From assembly GCF_002395745.1 (NCBI RefSeq), contig NZ_DGUN01000074.1, positions 1 to 20,692 on the forward strand: a DNA stretch of 20,692 nt, in the 5' to 3' direction. The notes beneath the pieces were generated by a model. The model searched no databases and was not told where the DNA came from. It saw only the letters and a program-made list of their open reading frames with translations. The position numbers and the translations under genes were made by a program. This document shows positions 7,499 to 15,521 of this stretch, piece by piece (positions within the stretch are counted from its first letter, which is position 1; the number at the start of each line of letters is the position of its first letter). The stretch is from Fibrobacter sp. UBA4309. Lineage in GTDB: Bacteria; Fibrobacterota; Fibrobacteria; Fibrobacterales; Fibrobacteraceae.

Positions 7499-8467
7499 AT
7501 GGCTAGAGGAAAATCTGTAACAAAACAACTTTTGGATGCTTCTGTTGCGGCGTTATTTGCTGGGATAGAAATCCACAATAAGCCGCATATTGCCTATCGT
7601 TATTCTTCGTGTGTAATTCTTATTATAAATGCATGGGAACTTGCTTTAAAAGCATTTGTGTATAAATATATCGACAAAAAGAAAATTTTTGAAGGGACAA
7701 AAGGATATACGATTTCTTTTACGAAAGCTGCTGATCTTGTCCGCATACATCTGAACACTATCAAGTCGAATTCATTTGAAGCGGTTTTTAATAATTTAAT
7801 GTTGCTTAATGAATACCGATGTAAAGATATTCACTTTGTTGGACAGAAATTAGACGCCTTGATGTTTATGCTAATTAGTAAGGCCGTTTTAAACTATGAT
7901 AATTTCATAAAAACTCATTTCAATAAAGATATTACAAAAGACGACAATTTAATCATCTTGCCGATAGGATTAAAACTCCCATTGAACCCTATTGAGTATC
8001 TTAAACAAGAATACAAATTGGCTCAAGATGATTTTGTTAGCCATGTAATTCAAAATATAAAAGAACTGAATGCCGCAAATATTCAGGAATCCATTGTTGT
8101 AGGATTTGACATTTTTACAGCAAGTGTTAAGAAAGCGACTAATGCAGATATTGTTGCCGCAATCGACTCTGGAGCGGCTGTAAAAATAACAAAGAATGTT
8201 CGGGTGACAAATGATCCCAACGCTCCAGTAATGCGGATAGAACCTGATATTCCTCCATTGACAAATGCGGATTTACGAATGAAATTAAAGGAATGTAATC
8301 CTGAAATTAAATTTGGAACACAATTCAATAGTATCATTCGTGAACTCAAAAAAAATCCGGCTTTATGTAGAGAGCGATTATTGAATCCTAAAAAAAAGGA
8401 TAGCACAAAAACTTGGTTTTATACAGAGGACGCTGTTGATTTTGTTTTAGAAAAATACAAGGTTTAA
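7499..8467 (+). CDS. DUF3644-family protein, HEPN-like RNase candidate
   Basis: The 322-residue protein matches the DUF3644 pattern: KQLLDASVAALFAGIEIHNK near the start, then LIINAWELALKAFVYKY (residues 41-57), and NEYRCKDIHF (104-113). R107 and H112 form an R-x4-H motif at the end of a helix, the signature of HEPN ribonucleases, which often act as suicide effectors in defence loci. The C-terminal third (about 240-322) includes LTNADLRMKLKECNPEIKFG and WFYTEDAVDFVLEKY, which looks like a winged-helix domain. It starts 4 nt after hsdS, with GGGGTG upstream, and is followed by a DUF262 gene after 1 nt, so it belongs to this operon. Family assignment is from recalled sequence pattern. The RNase role is inference; the protein might instead sense or regulate. 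Confidence 0.75.
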   Translation: MARGKSVTKQLLDASVAALFAGIEIHNKPHIAYRYSSCVILIINAWELALKAFVYKYIDKKKIFEGTKGYTISFTKAADLVRIHLNTIKSNSFEAVFNNLMLLNEYRCKDIHFVGQKLDALMFMLISKAVLNYDNFIKTHFNKDITKDDNLIILPIGLKLPLNPIEYLKQEYKLAQDDFVSHVIQNIKELNAANIQESIVVGFDIFTASVKKATNADIVAAIDSGAAVKITKNVRVTNDPNAPVMRIEPDIPPLTNADLRMKLKECNPEIKFGTQFNSIIRELKKNPALCRERLLNPKKKDSTKTWFYTEDAVDFVLEKYKV

Positions 8468-8468
8468 T

Positions 8469-9764
8469 ATGGCAGAAATAGTTAGTGTAAAAAAATTACT
8501 TTCTCGCAAAAGTCTTACCATTCCATCTTATCAGCGTCCGTATAAATGGACTGCGCAAAATGTAGATGATCTTTTATGTGATATCCAAAATGCGATAAAA
8601 GAATCGAAGAGTTATAGTGACTACAAATATAGAGTAGGTACGGTTATTTTAAATGATAACGCTATTGTTGATGGTCAGCAAAGAATAATAACTTTATCGC
8701 TAATAAGCCTGTATTTAGATGAAAACTTTTCTAATTCAATTATAGAAATGGATTTTCGTGATAAGTCTTCCATGACGAATATCCATACTAATTATCAGTT
8801 TATTAAGGAATGGTTTGTTGGAAAAAACGATGAAGAAAAGTCTGATTTTAGAAGATCATTAGATGAGGTGTTAGAAGTTGTTGTTATTGAAGTGAAGAAT
8901 ATCTCAGATGCTTTTCAGGTTTTTGATTCTCAGAATTATCGAGGAAAAACGCTTGATCCCCATGATTTATTAAAGGCGTATCATTTAAGAGAAATGAAAC
9001 GTTCATTGGAGAAAAAGTTAAAAAGTATAGAAGAAATGAAGCCTGTAGTAACCAAATGGGAGAGTTATTCTCCTAAAGATATAAGATTCCTTTTTAATCG
9101 AGTGCTATTTCCTATACAAAATTGGTCTCGTATGAAGAAAACTGTGAATTTTACGTCAAAAGAGATAGGCTCGTTTAAAGGGGTCTCAGAAGATGCTCCT
9201 TATTTATATGCCAAATATGTTCGTGCTGCTATGCCGAATTTCCAGTTGACGGAACCATTTGTAGCGGGACAGAGATTTTTTGAAATGGTTGATTACTATA
9301 CAGATTTATTAAAAAACGTAAAGCAACAAGTGAATAATTATGAAAAATTTGAATTGATTGCAAAATGGCTAGATCCTGATAAGGAAATTGAAAACATAGA
9401 TAAAAAATCGTCGGGATATAAATATGCATGCAATCTTTTCTATTGTGCTCTTTTATGCTATTACGATAAGTTTGGGGATTTACAGGAAAGAATAGTCCGA
9501 AAAATTTTTTCCTGGGCTTTTATGCTAAGGGCAAATATGGAACATCTCGGATATGATACTGTAAACAAATATGCTATTGGAGGTGAGGATAACGATCGGT
9601 ATACCAACCATGTGGCTCTTTTTTCTGAAATAAATAACGCCAGCCAAGATAGGGATATCGCTAAAATAAAAATAGAGATAAATGAGACCGATAGTAATCG
9701 GTTATGCTCAAGTTGGTCGAAATTATATAATGATATTAATATCTTGAATGATAGCCTGAGGTAA
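8469..9764 (+). CDS. DUF262 protein without nuclease domain (GmrS-like)
   Basis: This 431-residue protein has the DUF262 (ParB-fold NTPase) motifs of GmrSD/SspE/RloF-type defence proteins: IPSYQRPYKW (residues 18-27), VDGQQRIITLSLI (67-79, with DGQQR) and SQNYRGKTLDPHDLLKAYHL (154-173). DUF262 domains bind and hydrolyse nucleotides and in GmrSD take part in cutting modified DNA. The C-terminal half is helical and lacks the H-N-H residues of DUF1524, so by itself it looks non-nucleolytic. It starts 1 nt after the DUF3644 stop and ends 2 nt before a second DUF262 gene that does carry an HNH domain. The two probably act as a pair. It is AT-rich like its neighbours and unlike hsdRM. Confidence 0.88.
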   Translation: MAEIVSVKKLLSRKSLTIPSYQRPYKWTAQNVDDLLCDIQNAIKESKSYSDYKYRVGTVILNDNAIVDGQQRIITLSLISLYLDENFSNSIIEMDFRDKSSMTNIHTNYQFIKEWFVGKNDEEKSDFRRSLDEVLEVVVIEVKNISDAFQVFDSQNYRGKTLDPHDLLKAYHLREMKRSLEKKLKSIEEMKPVVTKWESYSPKDIRFLFNRVLFPIQNWSRMKKTVNFTSKEIGSFKGVSEDAPYLYAKYVRAAMPNFQLTEPFVAGQRFFEMVDYYTDLLKNVKQQVNNYEKFELIAKWLDPDKEIENIDKKSSGYKYACNLFYCALLCYYDKFGDLQERIVRKIFSWAFMLRANMEHLGYDTVNKYAIGGEDNDRYTNHVALFSEINNASQDRDIAKIKIEINETDSNRLCSSWSKLYNDINILNDSLR

Positions 9765-9766
9765 AG

Positions 9767-11671
9767 ATGTCTAATTACGAAAAAATAGAGCCCATATGTA
9801 TTTGCAATTTGTTTGATGGTACATCAAAATATGAAATACCTTTGTATCAGCGAGCATATGCTTGGGAAGACGATCAAATAAGGGACTTAATTGAAGATAT
9901 AGATGATGTTGACGAAAATCAAGATGGTCTTAGATATTGTCTTGGTTCATTGATTGTATCTGAGAAAGATTCGATTTATGAAGTTATTGATGGACAGCAA
10001 CGATTAACGACACTCTATTTGTTGTTGAATATCCTTCAAATGCCCGTGAGCAAAACTTTGTCCTTTGCAAATAGAGATAAGTCGTCAAAGGCATTGTTGG
10101 AAATAGACCTTATTCTTAACGATTTCAAGAAACTGTGTGACGATTCCTGTTATCAAAATGAAATTTTGAATGGTATAAAATTGATAAACAAGTATTTGCC
10201 ATGCGAAAAAAGGGAATCTTTCATTAAAAAATTATCTCATGTTTATGTTTATCGGATTCCTGTTCCTAAACATACTGATTTGAATCATTATTTTGAAATA
10301 ATGAATACAAGAGGGGAGCAGCTGGAACAAACCGACGTGTTGAAAGCTCGCTTGATGGGATATTTGTCTAATGATGAAAAACGGTGTGCTGTTTTTGCAA
10401 AAATATGGGATGCTTGCAGTGACATGACGGGTTATGTGCAAATGCATTTTACCCCTAAAGAAAGAAATAGACTATTTGGCGGTGGATGGGATGATCGACC
10501 GAATCCATCATATAAAAAAGGAGGCTATAAATCTTTTGTTGAAGATGGAGAATATGTTCATGAGAAGACTATTAAAGATATTGTAAAGGATGATTTTCGA
10601 ATTGAAAAGAATGATGGTTCCTTAGAAGATGATAAAAATGTTCGATTTGAAAGCGTGATTGAATTTAAACATTTTCTATTACATGTGTTAAAAGTTTATG
10701 TTGCGACCTATATGTACGATGATCCTGACAACCTTGTTGCAAGGCTGATTGATGACAAAAAGTTAATTGAAAATTTTGAGAATGTTGAACAAAAAGGATA
10801 TTTGGAAAGACGAAAAATATCTACAAATAAGTCTGATTTTGCATTTTCATTTGTGATTTGTTTGTTGAGATGCCGTTTTCTCTTTGATAAGTATATTATC
10901 AAGAGAGAATTTGTTGACGAAGATAAAATTGGTGCTTGGAGTTTAAGAGAGTTGAAGGTTTCTGGCCAGCAATCAAAAAAGAAACCATACTATGTGAATA
11001 CATGGATCCAAAAAAAGCATGATCGTGACAAGGATAGATCGAGGCGTTGTTTGATGCTTCAAGCCGCACTTCGTGTTTCCTATACATCTCCTAAAATCAT
11101 GCACTGGATAACAGATCTTTTGATATGGCTTATTCAGGATGATTATACAAATATTGATTCGTGTTTGAATGAATATGAGACTTATATTGAATCTTTGATT
11201 CAATCAGCGGTAAAGTCGGATTTCTTAGAGAAATCTGATGAAGAAAAGTTTAATATGGGTCTGAAAACGCCGCATATTGTATTTAACTATTTAGATTACC
11301 AAATCTGGAAAAATAACAGAAGAAAATTTGACAAGTTTGTGTTTGAATTCAGAAATTCTGTTGAACACTGGTATCCTCAAAATCCATCAAAAGGAACTTT
11401 CCCAAAATGGAAACATGAAGACGGCGTTGATCAATTTGGTAATCTTTGCCTTGTTCCAAGTAATATTAACTCATCGTTTTCTAACTTGGATCCAGAAGCT
11501 AAGAAGAAAACATTCAAAGAGGAAGTTGCTAAGGGTAGCTTGAAATTACGTGAAATGGCAAAGTTGACAGAAGATGCAGAGAATGCTTCTCTGAAATGGA
11601 AAAATGAAGCATGTGCAAAGCATGGTGCAAAGATGATGAAAATACTTGAGCATGCTTGTGGTTGTTGTTAA
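9767..11671 (+). CDS. DUF262 + DUF1524 (HNH) nuclease, GmrSD/RloF-like
   Basis: This 634-residue protein joins both halves of a GmrSD-type enzyme. The N-terminal DUF262 domain shows IPLYQRAYAW (residues 24-33), VIDGQQRLTTLYLL (73-86) and FEIMNTRGEQLEQTDVLKAR. The C-terminal DUF1524 HNH nuclease shows SVEHWYPQNP with H534, then FGNLCLVPSNINSSFSN with N559, N566 and N568. Family members cut glucosylated or otherwise modified phage DNA, using NTP. GAGGT lies 5 nt before the ATG. The gene follows a nuclease-less DUF262 gene after 2 nt and closes the operon that begins with hsdR. Its stop codon overlaps the stop of the opposite-strand cassette by 4 nt, and no terminator is seen between them. What modification it reads, if any, cannot be told. 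Confidence 0.9.
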   Translation: MSNYEKIEPICICNLFDGTSKYEIPLYQRAYAWEDDQIRDLIEDIDDVDENQDGLRYCLGSLIVSEKDSIYEVIDGQQRLTTLYLLLNILQMPVSKTLSFANRDKSSKALLEIDLILNDFKKLCDDSCYQNEILNGIKLINKYLPCEKRESFIKKLSHVYVYRIPVPKHTDLNHYFEIMNTRGEQLEQTDVLKARLMGYLSNDEKRCAVFAKIWDACSDMTGYVQMHFTPKERNRLFGGGWDDRPNPSYKKGGYKSFVEDGEYVHEKTIKDIVKDDFRIEKNDGSLEDDKNVRFESVIEFKHFLLHVLKVYVATYMYDDPDNLVARLIDDKKLIENFENVEQKGYLERRKISTNKSDFAFSFVICLLRCRFLFDKYIIKREFVDEDKIGAWSLRELKVSGQQSKKKPYYVNTWIQKKHDRDKDRSRRCLMLQAALRVSYTSPKIMHWITDLLIWLIQDDYTNIDSCLNEYETYIESLIQSAVKSDFLEKSDEEKFNMGLKTPHIVFNYLDYQIWKNNRRKFDKFVFEFRNSVEHWYPQNPSKGTFPKWKHEDGVDQFGNLCLVPSNINSSFSNLDPEAKKKTFKEEVAKGSLKLREMAKLTEDAENASLKWKNEACAKHGAKMMKILEHACGCC

Positions 11672-12414
11672 GGATTCTCTAGCAAATAGGTCGATTTAAT
11701 ATCAGATTGGGCAATGGACTGATTACTCAAATCAATTATCTCTATTTGCTCCAGCAAAGCAGATTCATTTTGGTAGACATCACGGTCACATTGCGATGCA
11801 TCAGGACGCAATAAACGGTGGTATGACGATATCGCAATTTTAGCTATGTCTTCATAATCAAAAAGTTTTAATTGGCAAGGATTTAATGTTGCCTTGATTA
11901 GAAGCGGAGAACCTATATTTTGGATTTTCTTTGCAATAGAAGGGAAACCTTTTAAAGGCATATAAACTTGTTCCCCACCATAATATCGCAATAATGGCTC
12001 TGCACCACTGTCAAAAAGGGCTGTAGTGGTTAGGTTAAAAAATATCCGATAATCTCGGCAAGAAATCATATTCTTGTTAAAGTAGGCATTCCACGCATTT
12101 TTGATTGTGTCTAGTTCTTCAGGTGTAAACAATTTCCCATAACGGGATAAAAAAGTTTCCCTGATTTCTTGACCAGTTCTTGATTTCAGACCGCCTTTTA
12201 GAATATCGTCTTTATCGGCTCTAGTGTAGTGGTAGCCAATGATTTTACAGTCTTTGGAGAAATCTGTTATTCTATCAATCAAATCTTGAAAGACTGGATT
12301 TTCAACCAATTCATCTTCAAATTCTGTGTTCAACAGTAATTCTGTATGTTTTTCCATCTCTTCAAAGAAAAAAGAGGGAAAGCCGGCTAAAGTGCAGAGA
12401 TTTAGAATTTTCAT
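11668..12414 (-). CDS. Unrecognised protein, possibly ADP-ribosyltransferase-like
   Basis: The 248-residue protein is not assigned to a family. A block at residues 58-76 (IIGYHYTRADKDDILKGGL) has the look of the first strand and helix of ADP-ribosyltransferase-fold enzymes (aromatic-H-Y-T-R, then I-L-x-x-G-L). A later YYGGEQVYMPL (144-154) could supply the glutamate (E148). This is a weak pattern match, not a family hit. There is no signal peptide or membrane segment. It is the last gene of the minus-strand cassette, and its ATG overlaps the stop of the previous gene (ATGA), which suggests translational coupling. Its end overlaps the end of the plus-strand DUF262-HNH gene. In context it may be the effector or a partner of the RloA/RloB-like pair. 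Confidence 0.7.
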   Translation of the reverse strand: MKILNLCTLAGFPSFFFEEMEKHTELLLNTEFEDELVENPVFQDLIDRITDFSKDCKIIGYHYTRADKDDILKGGLKSRTGQEIRETFLSRYGKLFTPEELDTIKNAWNAYFNKNMISCRDYRIFFNLTTTALFDSGAEPLLRYYGGEQVYMPLKGFPSIAKKIQNIGSPLLIKATLNPCQLKLFDYEDIAKIAISSYHRLLRPDASQCDRDVYQNESALLEQIEIIDLSNQSIAQSDIKSTYLLENP

Positions 12415-13067
12415 AGAAAACTCTTGATGAATGACAGAATTGAAGAGAAATTCCCAAAGTCGGACAAAAGTGATGAATCTTTTGATTTGGTTACGGCATC
12501 GTGAACTTCTTGCAACATCTTTAGCGCTTTAGCCCTGTCAATCTCAACAGCATCCTTCGTCTTTTCGTCTTCTTTTCTAACGAAAATGATATCCTTGTTT
12601 TTCTTGAAGGATTCCTTTGCTCGTTTGACATATTCGTTATCAACAATCTTTAGGCAAAGACGGTCGTAATCAAAATTTTCCGTGCTGTTCTTTTTGATGA
12701 ATTCCACATCTTTAACTGTAGCGCGAGAAGAATTGATTCTCTTGAATAGCGAAGGTGCTGCCTTCATTTCCTTAATGGTAATTCCGGCTTCTTCAGCAAG
12801 GCGAATGATAAGGGATGTTCCCTTGGGGCCTTCGCCAGAATAACCCGAAGTCAATCCGCTTTTGATAAAGACAACGAGGTCCCGGTTTTCAAAGCATAGC
12901 ATTAAGGCGTGATATTTTTGGCAAGTTAAAATGGTCATGTCCGTAATTTTGCGATTGCCATAAAGACGCTTCATAAAATCGTCAATGCAATACTGGGTCG
13001 CCCTTGTCGAACCTTCGTACTTGATATCGATGCTGTGTATGCCGAGTGGGTCGTTATCAAGAATCAT
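12411..13067 (-). CDS. Unrecognised defence-cassette protein (218 aa)
   Basis: This 218-residue cytoplasmic protein is not recognised. Its N-terminal half is mixed alpha/beta and contains a conserved-looking glycine loop, SGLTSGYSGEGPKG (residues 69-82), followed by a helix SLIIRLAEEAG. The C-terminal half is rich in lysine and charged helices (KRAKESFKKNKD, KALKMLQEVHDAVTKSK) and ends in hydrophobic SILSFIKSFL. The start at 13067 lies 8 nt after the rloB-like stop, with GAGAAGG about 11 nt upstream. The stop overlaps the start of the next gene by 4 nt. The tight spacing shows it belongs to the same unit as the ATPase and RloB proteins. I do not assign a function. Confidence 0.7.
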   Translation of the reverse strand: MILDNDPLGIHSIDIKYEGSTRATQYCIDDFMKRLYGNRKITDMTILTCQKYHALMLCFENRDLVVFIKSGLTSGYSGEGPKGTSLIIRLAEEAGITIKEMKAAPSLFKRINSSRATVKDVEFIKKNSTENFDYDRLCLKIVDNEYVKRAKESFKKNKDIIFVRKEDEKTKDAVEIDRAKALKMLQEVHDAVTKSKDSSLLSDFGNFSSILSFIKSFL

Positions 13068-13075
13068 TGTATGTT

Positions 13076-14026
13076 TTACCTTCTCATCTCCTGAATTAAC
13101 AGCCCAATATTCGATCCCATATCATTCTTTAACGCGTCAACGCTCTCCGTGAACATTTTTTCGTTTGCAATAGCCGTGTCGATAGCCTGCATAAACGGTT
13201 GCGTTTTAAGTTTGGACTTATTGTAGCCATCGAATTCCTGTTTCAAAAGGCTTTCGATGTGGTCCAAGAATTCCGGCGGGGTCATAGTTGAAAATTTTGC
13301 CGCTAGGTCATCTTTCATCGTAGCGAAATTGCTGCTGTGCATCAAGAGCCACAGTTCAAATCCCGGATTGCTGATATAGAATTGAACATTGTTTGTCGCG
13401 CAGGTGCTCTTCACATAATCGAATTGAGAACTGGTAAAGCTCATGGGGTCGCGGTCAACGACCAGGCAAATCTTGTCTATGTCTGGAGCATACGGGATGG
13501 ACTGCTCGTTTAGGGCTTCGCCAATATTCTTGATGATGAGTTCGCAAATTCGCGGCTTTTCCTTGGCGAGAAATTCCGTCACTTTCGTTACGGTCGCTTC
13601 TTTGTCTTCAACAAAATCATCTGGAGTAACTTTTAGGACATTGCGATAAATCCTATCTAGCAAGTTGCTGATTTCGGGAATCAGTTCCTTGTGTTTGCTC
13701 AGGTATTCGCTATAATACAGGCAGTCGATCATAGCGTTCAGCAATGTGCTATACGAGATTTTGCTTGATGTTGATTCCTCAAGGTTCAACAGTAGCCTGT
13801 CAAGAATCTTTTTCGGATTGCTCCACCCATTTTCCCCATAACTCCGCATCAGGGGGAGAATCTTGATAATGGGAGGAATGCCCAGTTGCTTCTTGTTTTC
13901 TTCTACGGCTTCAAAATATTGAGGCTCCGTCTCTGTCCCTTCTGTCAAAAGGATATACTTGATGTTGACTTCCCGCTGTGGAAGTTCTTCCCTTTTTCTT
14001 TTTCCGAAGGTTCTGGACTCTCTCAT
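13076..14026 (-). CDS. rloB: RloB-family protein, Toprim-like nuclease candidate
   Basis: The RloB family occurs beside RloA-type ATPases in type I restriction loci and in AbiL abortive infection systems. This 316-residue protein shows the family blocks: ILLTEGTETEPQYFEAVEEN (residues 25-44, E29 and E34), LVVDRDPM (188-195, D191 and D193) and YISNPGFELWLLMHSS (217-232). The E and D-x-D arrangement is what a Toprim-like metal site needs, which would suit a nuclease, but that is inference. It is longer than the roughly 200-230 residues I expect, because a helical stretch (about 75-180) lies between the E and D-x-D motifs. ATG 14026 is chosen: GAGGAGG precedes it by 5 nt and TGATG couples it to the ATPase stop. 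A TTG one codon upstream is less likely. Confidence 0.85.
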   Translation of the reverse strand: MRESRTFGKRKREELPQREVNIKYILLTEGTETEPQYFEAVEENKKQLGIPPIIKILPLMRSYGENGWSNPKKILDRLLLNLEESTSSKISYSTLLNAMIDCLYYSEYLSKHKELIPEISNLLDRIYRNVLKVTPDDFVEDKEATVTKVTEFLAKEKPRICELIIKNIGEALNEQSIPYAPDIDKICLVVDRDPMSFTSSQFDYVKSTCATNNVQFYISNPGFELWLLMHSSNFATMKDDLAAKFSTMTPPEFLDHIESLLKQEFDGYNKSKLKTQPFMQAIDTAIANEKMFTESVDALKNDMGSNIGLLIQEMRR

Positions 14027-15387
14027 CAAGCCTCCTCAATCGGGAAAATCGAGGTAAACAGCGGCACGCCGCCATAACGGCCTTCGAGGTAGGCTTTGTC
14101 TATTTTCTTGTCGAAGCGTTCGTTGTATTCTTCCAGCGAGTAGATGTTGCTTGCTCCGCTCTGGTCCTTGTCAACAAACCAGATTTCGTCACGACGCAAC
14201 AAATCAAAGTCCATCAGACGTGATTCGTGGGTAGTCACAATCAATTGGACGTTGCGGTTCTTGGAATATTCAAAGAACGCCTTCACGAACTGATACGAAA
14301 GGCACGGATGCAGACAACGGTCCAGTTCATCGATAACGTAAGTCTTGCTGGATTTGGAAAGCAATATTTCGAGAAGGTCGAAAAGACGCGCGGTGCCGTC
14401 GGATTCTTCGGCCATCTTGAATAAGGTCGCGTTCTGGAAGTTGTGCTTGAACTGGATGGAAAAAACTTTATCATCCTTTCCTTTTTCCATTCTTACTATA
14501 AAAATTTCATTTCTATTTCTGATAAAAATATCGTTTTTAGGAGTATTATTGATTTCCATTTGTTTAGCGATATCTTGTAATATGGTGGGATGAATAATTG
14601 AATCTATATCTTCCCTTTTCGCTTTAACTGGCTGTACATTTTCTATTCCAGTTCCAAATGCTTTTAATAGTTTTGAAGCTTGACGAAGGGCTTCTTCGTT
14701 TGCCAAGAAGGATGAGGTGGAAAGCGGAGTGGCTGGAAAAGAAATATCTATATTTCTTGCAATCCAGTTGAAAATAGTTTGTAAAACTTCTGCTTCAGGA
14801 TTAGTTTTGTAAAAACCCGCCATGGTGCGGTTGATGAAATTTAAGAACAATGCGTTACTACCTGCAAAACTAGACCCCAAAACGCTCAGCATCTGGTTTT
14901 TCGCAAGTGGTCCTCCAAAAACGTAATTATGCTGGGCATCTTCTTTTTTGAAGAGGTATTCTTCTTTAGTTGAAGATAACTTACAGAGCCATTCGGAAAC
15001 GAAAGTACCGGTGCTTAGGACAACTTCGAAGCCGTATGCATAAACATCGTTGTTAACGATGAATTCAGCTTCGAAATAACTCGGTTTCTCCTTGTTGCTC
15101 GGGTCAGTCTTGCAGTAAAGATTGGCATCTTGCGGCAAGACGGCGCCATTCAAGGTGCAATTCCTGAAAAAGGCTATTGCTTTGATTAGGTTGGACTTTC
15201 CTGCGGCATTTGCACCGTAAATTGCGGCAAACTTGAGCAAGTTCTGCTTATCGGTCTTGAGAATGTGGTCTTCTTTGCTACGGACTTTCCCGGGAATCAT
15301 CGAAAATTCCTGGCTAGAAGTATCGTGAGTTGCACGATCTTCCGAATCGAAAGAGAGGAAATTCTTGACATTAAAACGTATCAGCAT
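14026..15387 (-). CDS. ABC/OLD-type AAA ATPase (RloA / AbiLi-like)
   Basis: This 453-residue protein is a chromosome-segregation-like ABC ATPase of the AAA_15/AAA_21 type used by RloA, AbiLi, AriA and related defence sensors. It begins with the typical LIRFNVKNFLSF, followed by Walker A IYGANAAGKSNLIKAIAFF (GANAAGKS 58-65). The middle (about 90-300) is divergent and may be the sensing and dimerisation part. Near the C-terminus come a signature-like EESDGTARLFDLLEILL, Walker B TYVIDELDRCLHP and the switch LIVTTHES. It heads a four-gene minus-strand cassette with its own promoter (TTGCTT-17-TAAATT). Its stop overlaps the rloB start. The likely role is sensing of phage components and control of the RloB partner, by analogy with PARIS and AbiL. 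It is not called rloA outright because several related families share this pattern. Confidence 0.88.
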   Translation of the reverse strand: MLIRFNVKNFLSFDSEDRATHDTSSQEFSMIPGKVRSKEDHILKTDKQNLLKFAAIYGANAAGKSNLIKAIAFFRNCTLNGAVLPQDANLYCKTDPSNKEKPSYFEAEFIVNNDVYAYGFEVVLSTGTFVSEWLCKLSSTKEEYLFKKEDAQHNYVFGGPLAKNQMLSVLGSSFAGSNALFLNFINRTMAGFYKTNPEAEVLQTIFNWIARNIDISFPATPLSTSSFLANEEALRQASKLLKAFGTGIENVQPVKAKREDIDSIIHPTILQDIAKQMEINNTPKNDIFIRNRNEIFIVRMEKGKDDKVFSIQFKHNFQNATLFKMAEESDGTARLFDLLEILLSKSSKTYVIDELDRCLHPCLSYQFVKAFFEYSKNRNVQLIVTTHESRLMDFDLLRRDEIWFVDKDQSGASNIYSLEEYNERFDKKIDKAYLEGRYGGVPLFTSIFPIEEA

Positions 15388-15434
15388 ACTTTCCGTCCGT
15401 GATTTATTGTGAAATTTTCTCTTTTACATCAATT

Positions 15435-15463
15435 AATTTAACAAAATTGTTGATAAAAAGCAA
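15435..15463 (-). promoter_or_regulatory. Candidate promoter of the RloA/RloB-like cassette
   Basis: Minus-strand -35 TTGCTT (15458-15463) is separated by 17 nt from TAAATT (15435-15440). The predicted start is near 15428, about 40 nt before the ATPase ATG. A small inverted repeat AAGTGA-AAAAA-TCACTT (15470-15486) lies just upstream and between this and the divergent promoter, so it could be an operator for either. Confidence 0.45.
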
Positions 15464-15486
15464 ATACATAAGTGAAAAAATCACTT

Positions 15487-15515
15487 TTGAAAGAAAATTT
15501 TATTATATTTACGAT
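15487..15515 (+). promoter_or_regulatory. Promoter of the structured leader and 51-aa gene
   Basis: TTGAAA (15487-15492) is followed after 17 nt by TACGAT (15510-15515). Transcription would start at about 15521-15523, exactly where a 10-bp hairpin begins. An alternative -10 TATATT (15504-15509) lacks a good -35. Confidence 0.55.
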
Positions 15516-15521
15516 ACAAAA

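Noticed and set aside
13886..14593. Plus-strand open frames opposite the RloB and ATPase genes
   Set aside because: They are short, lack ribosome-binding sites and domain motifs, and lie entirely within well-supported minus-strand genes.
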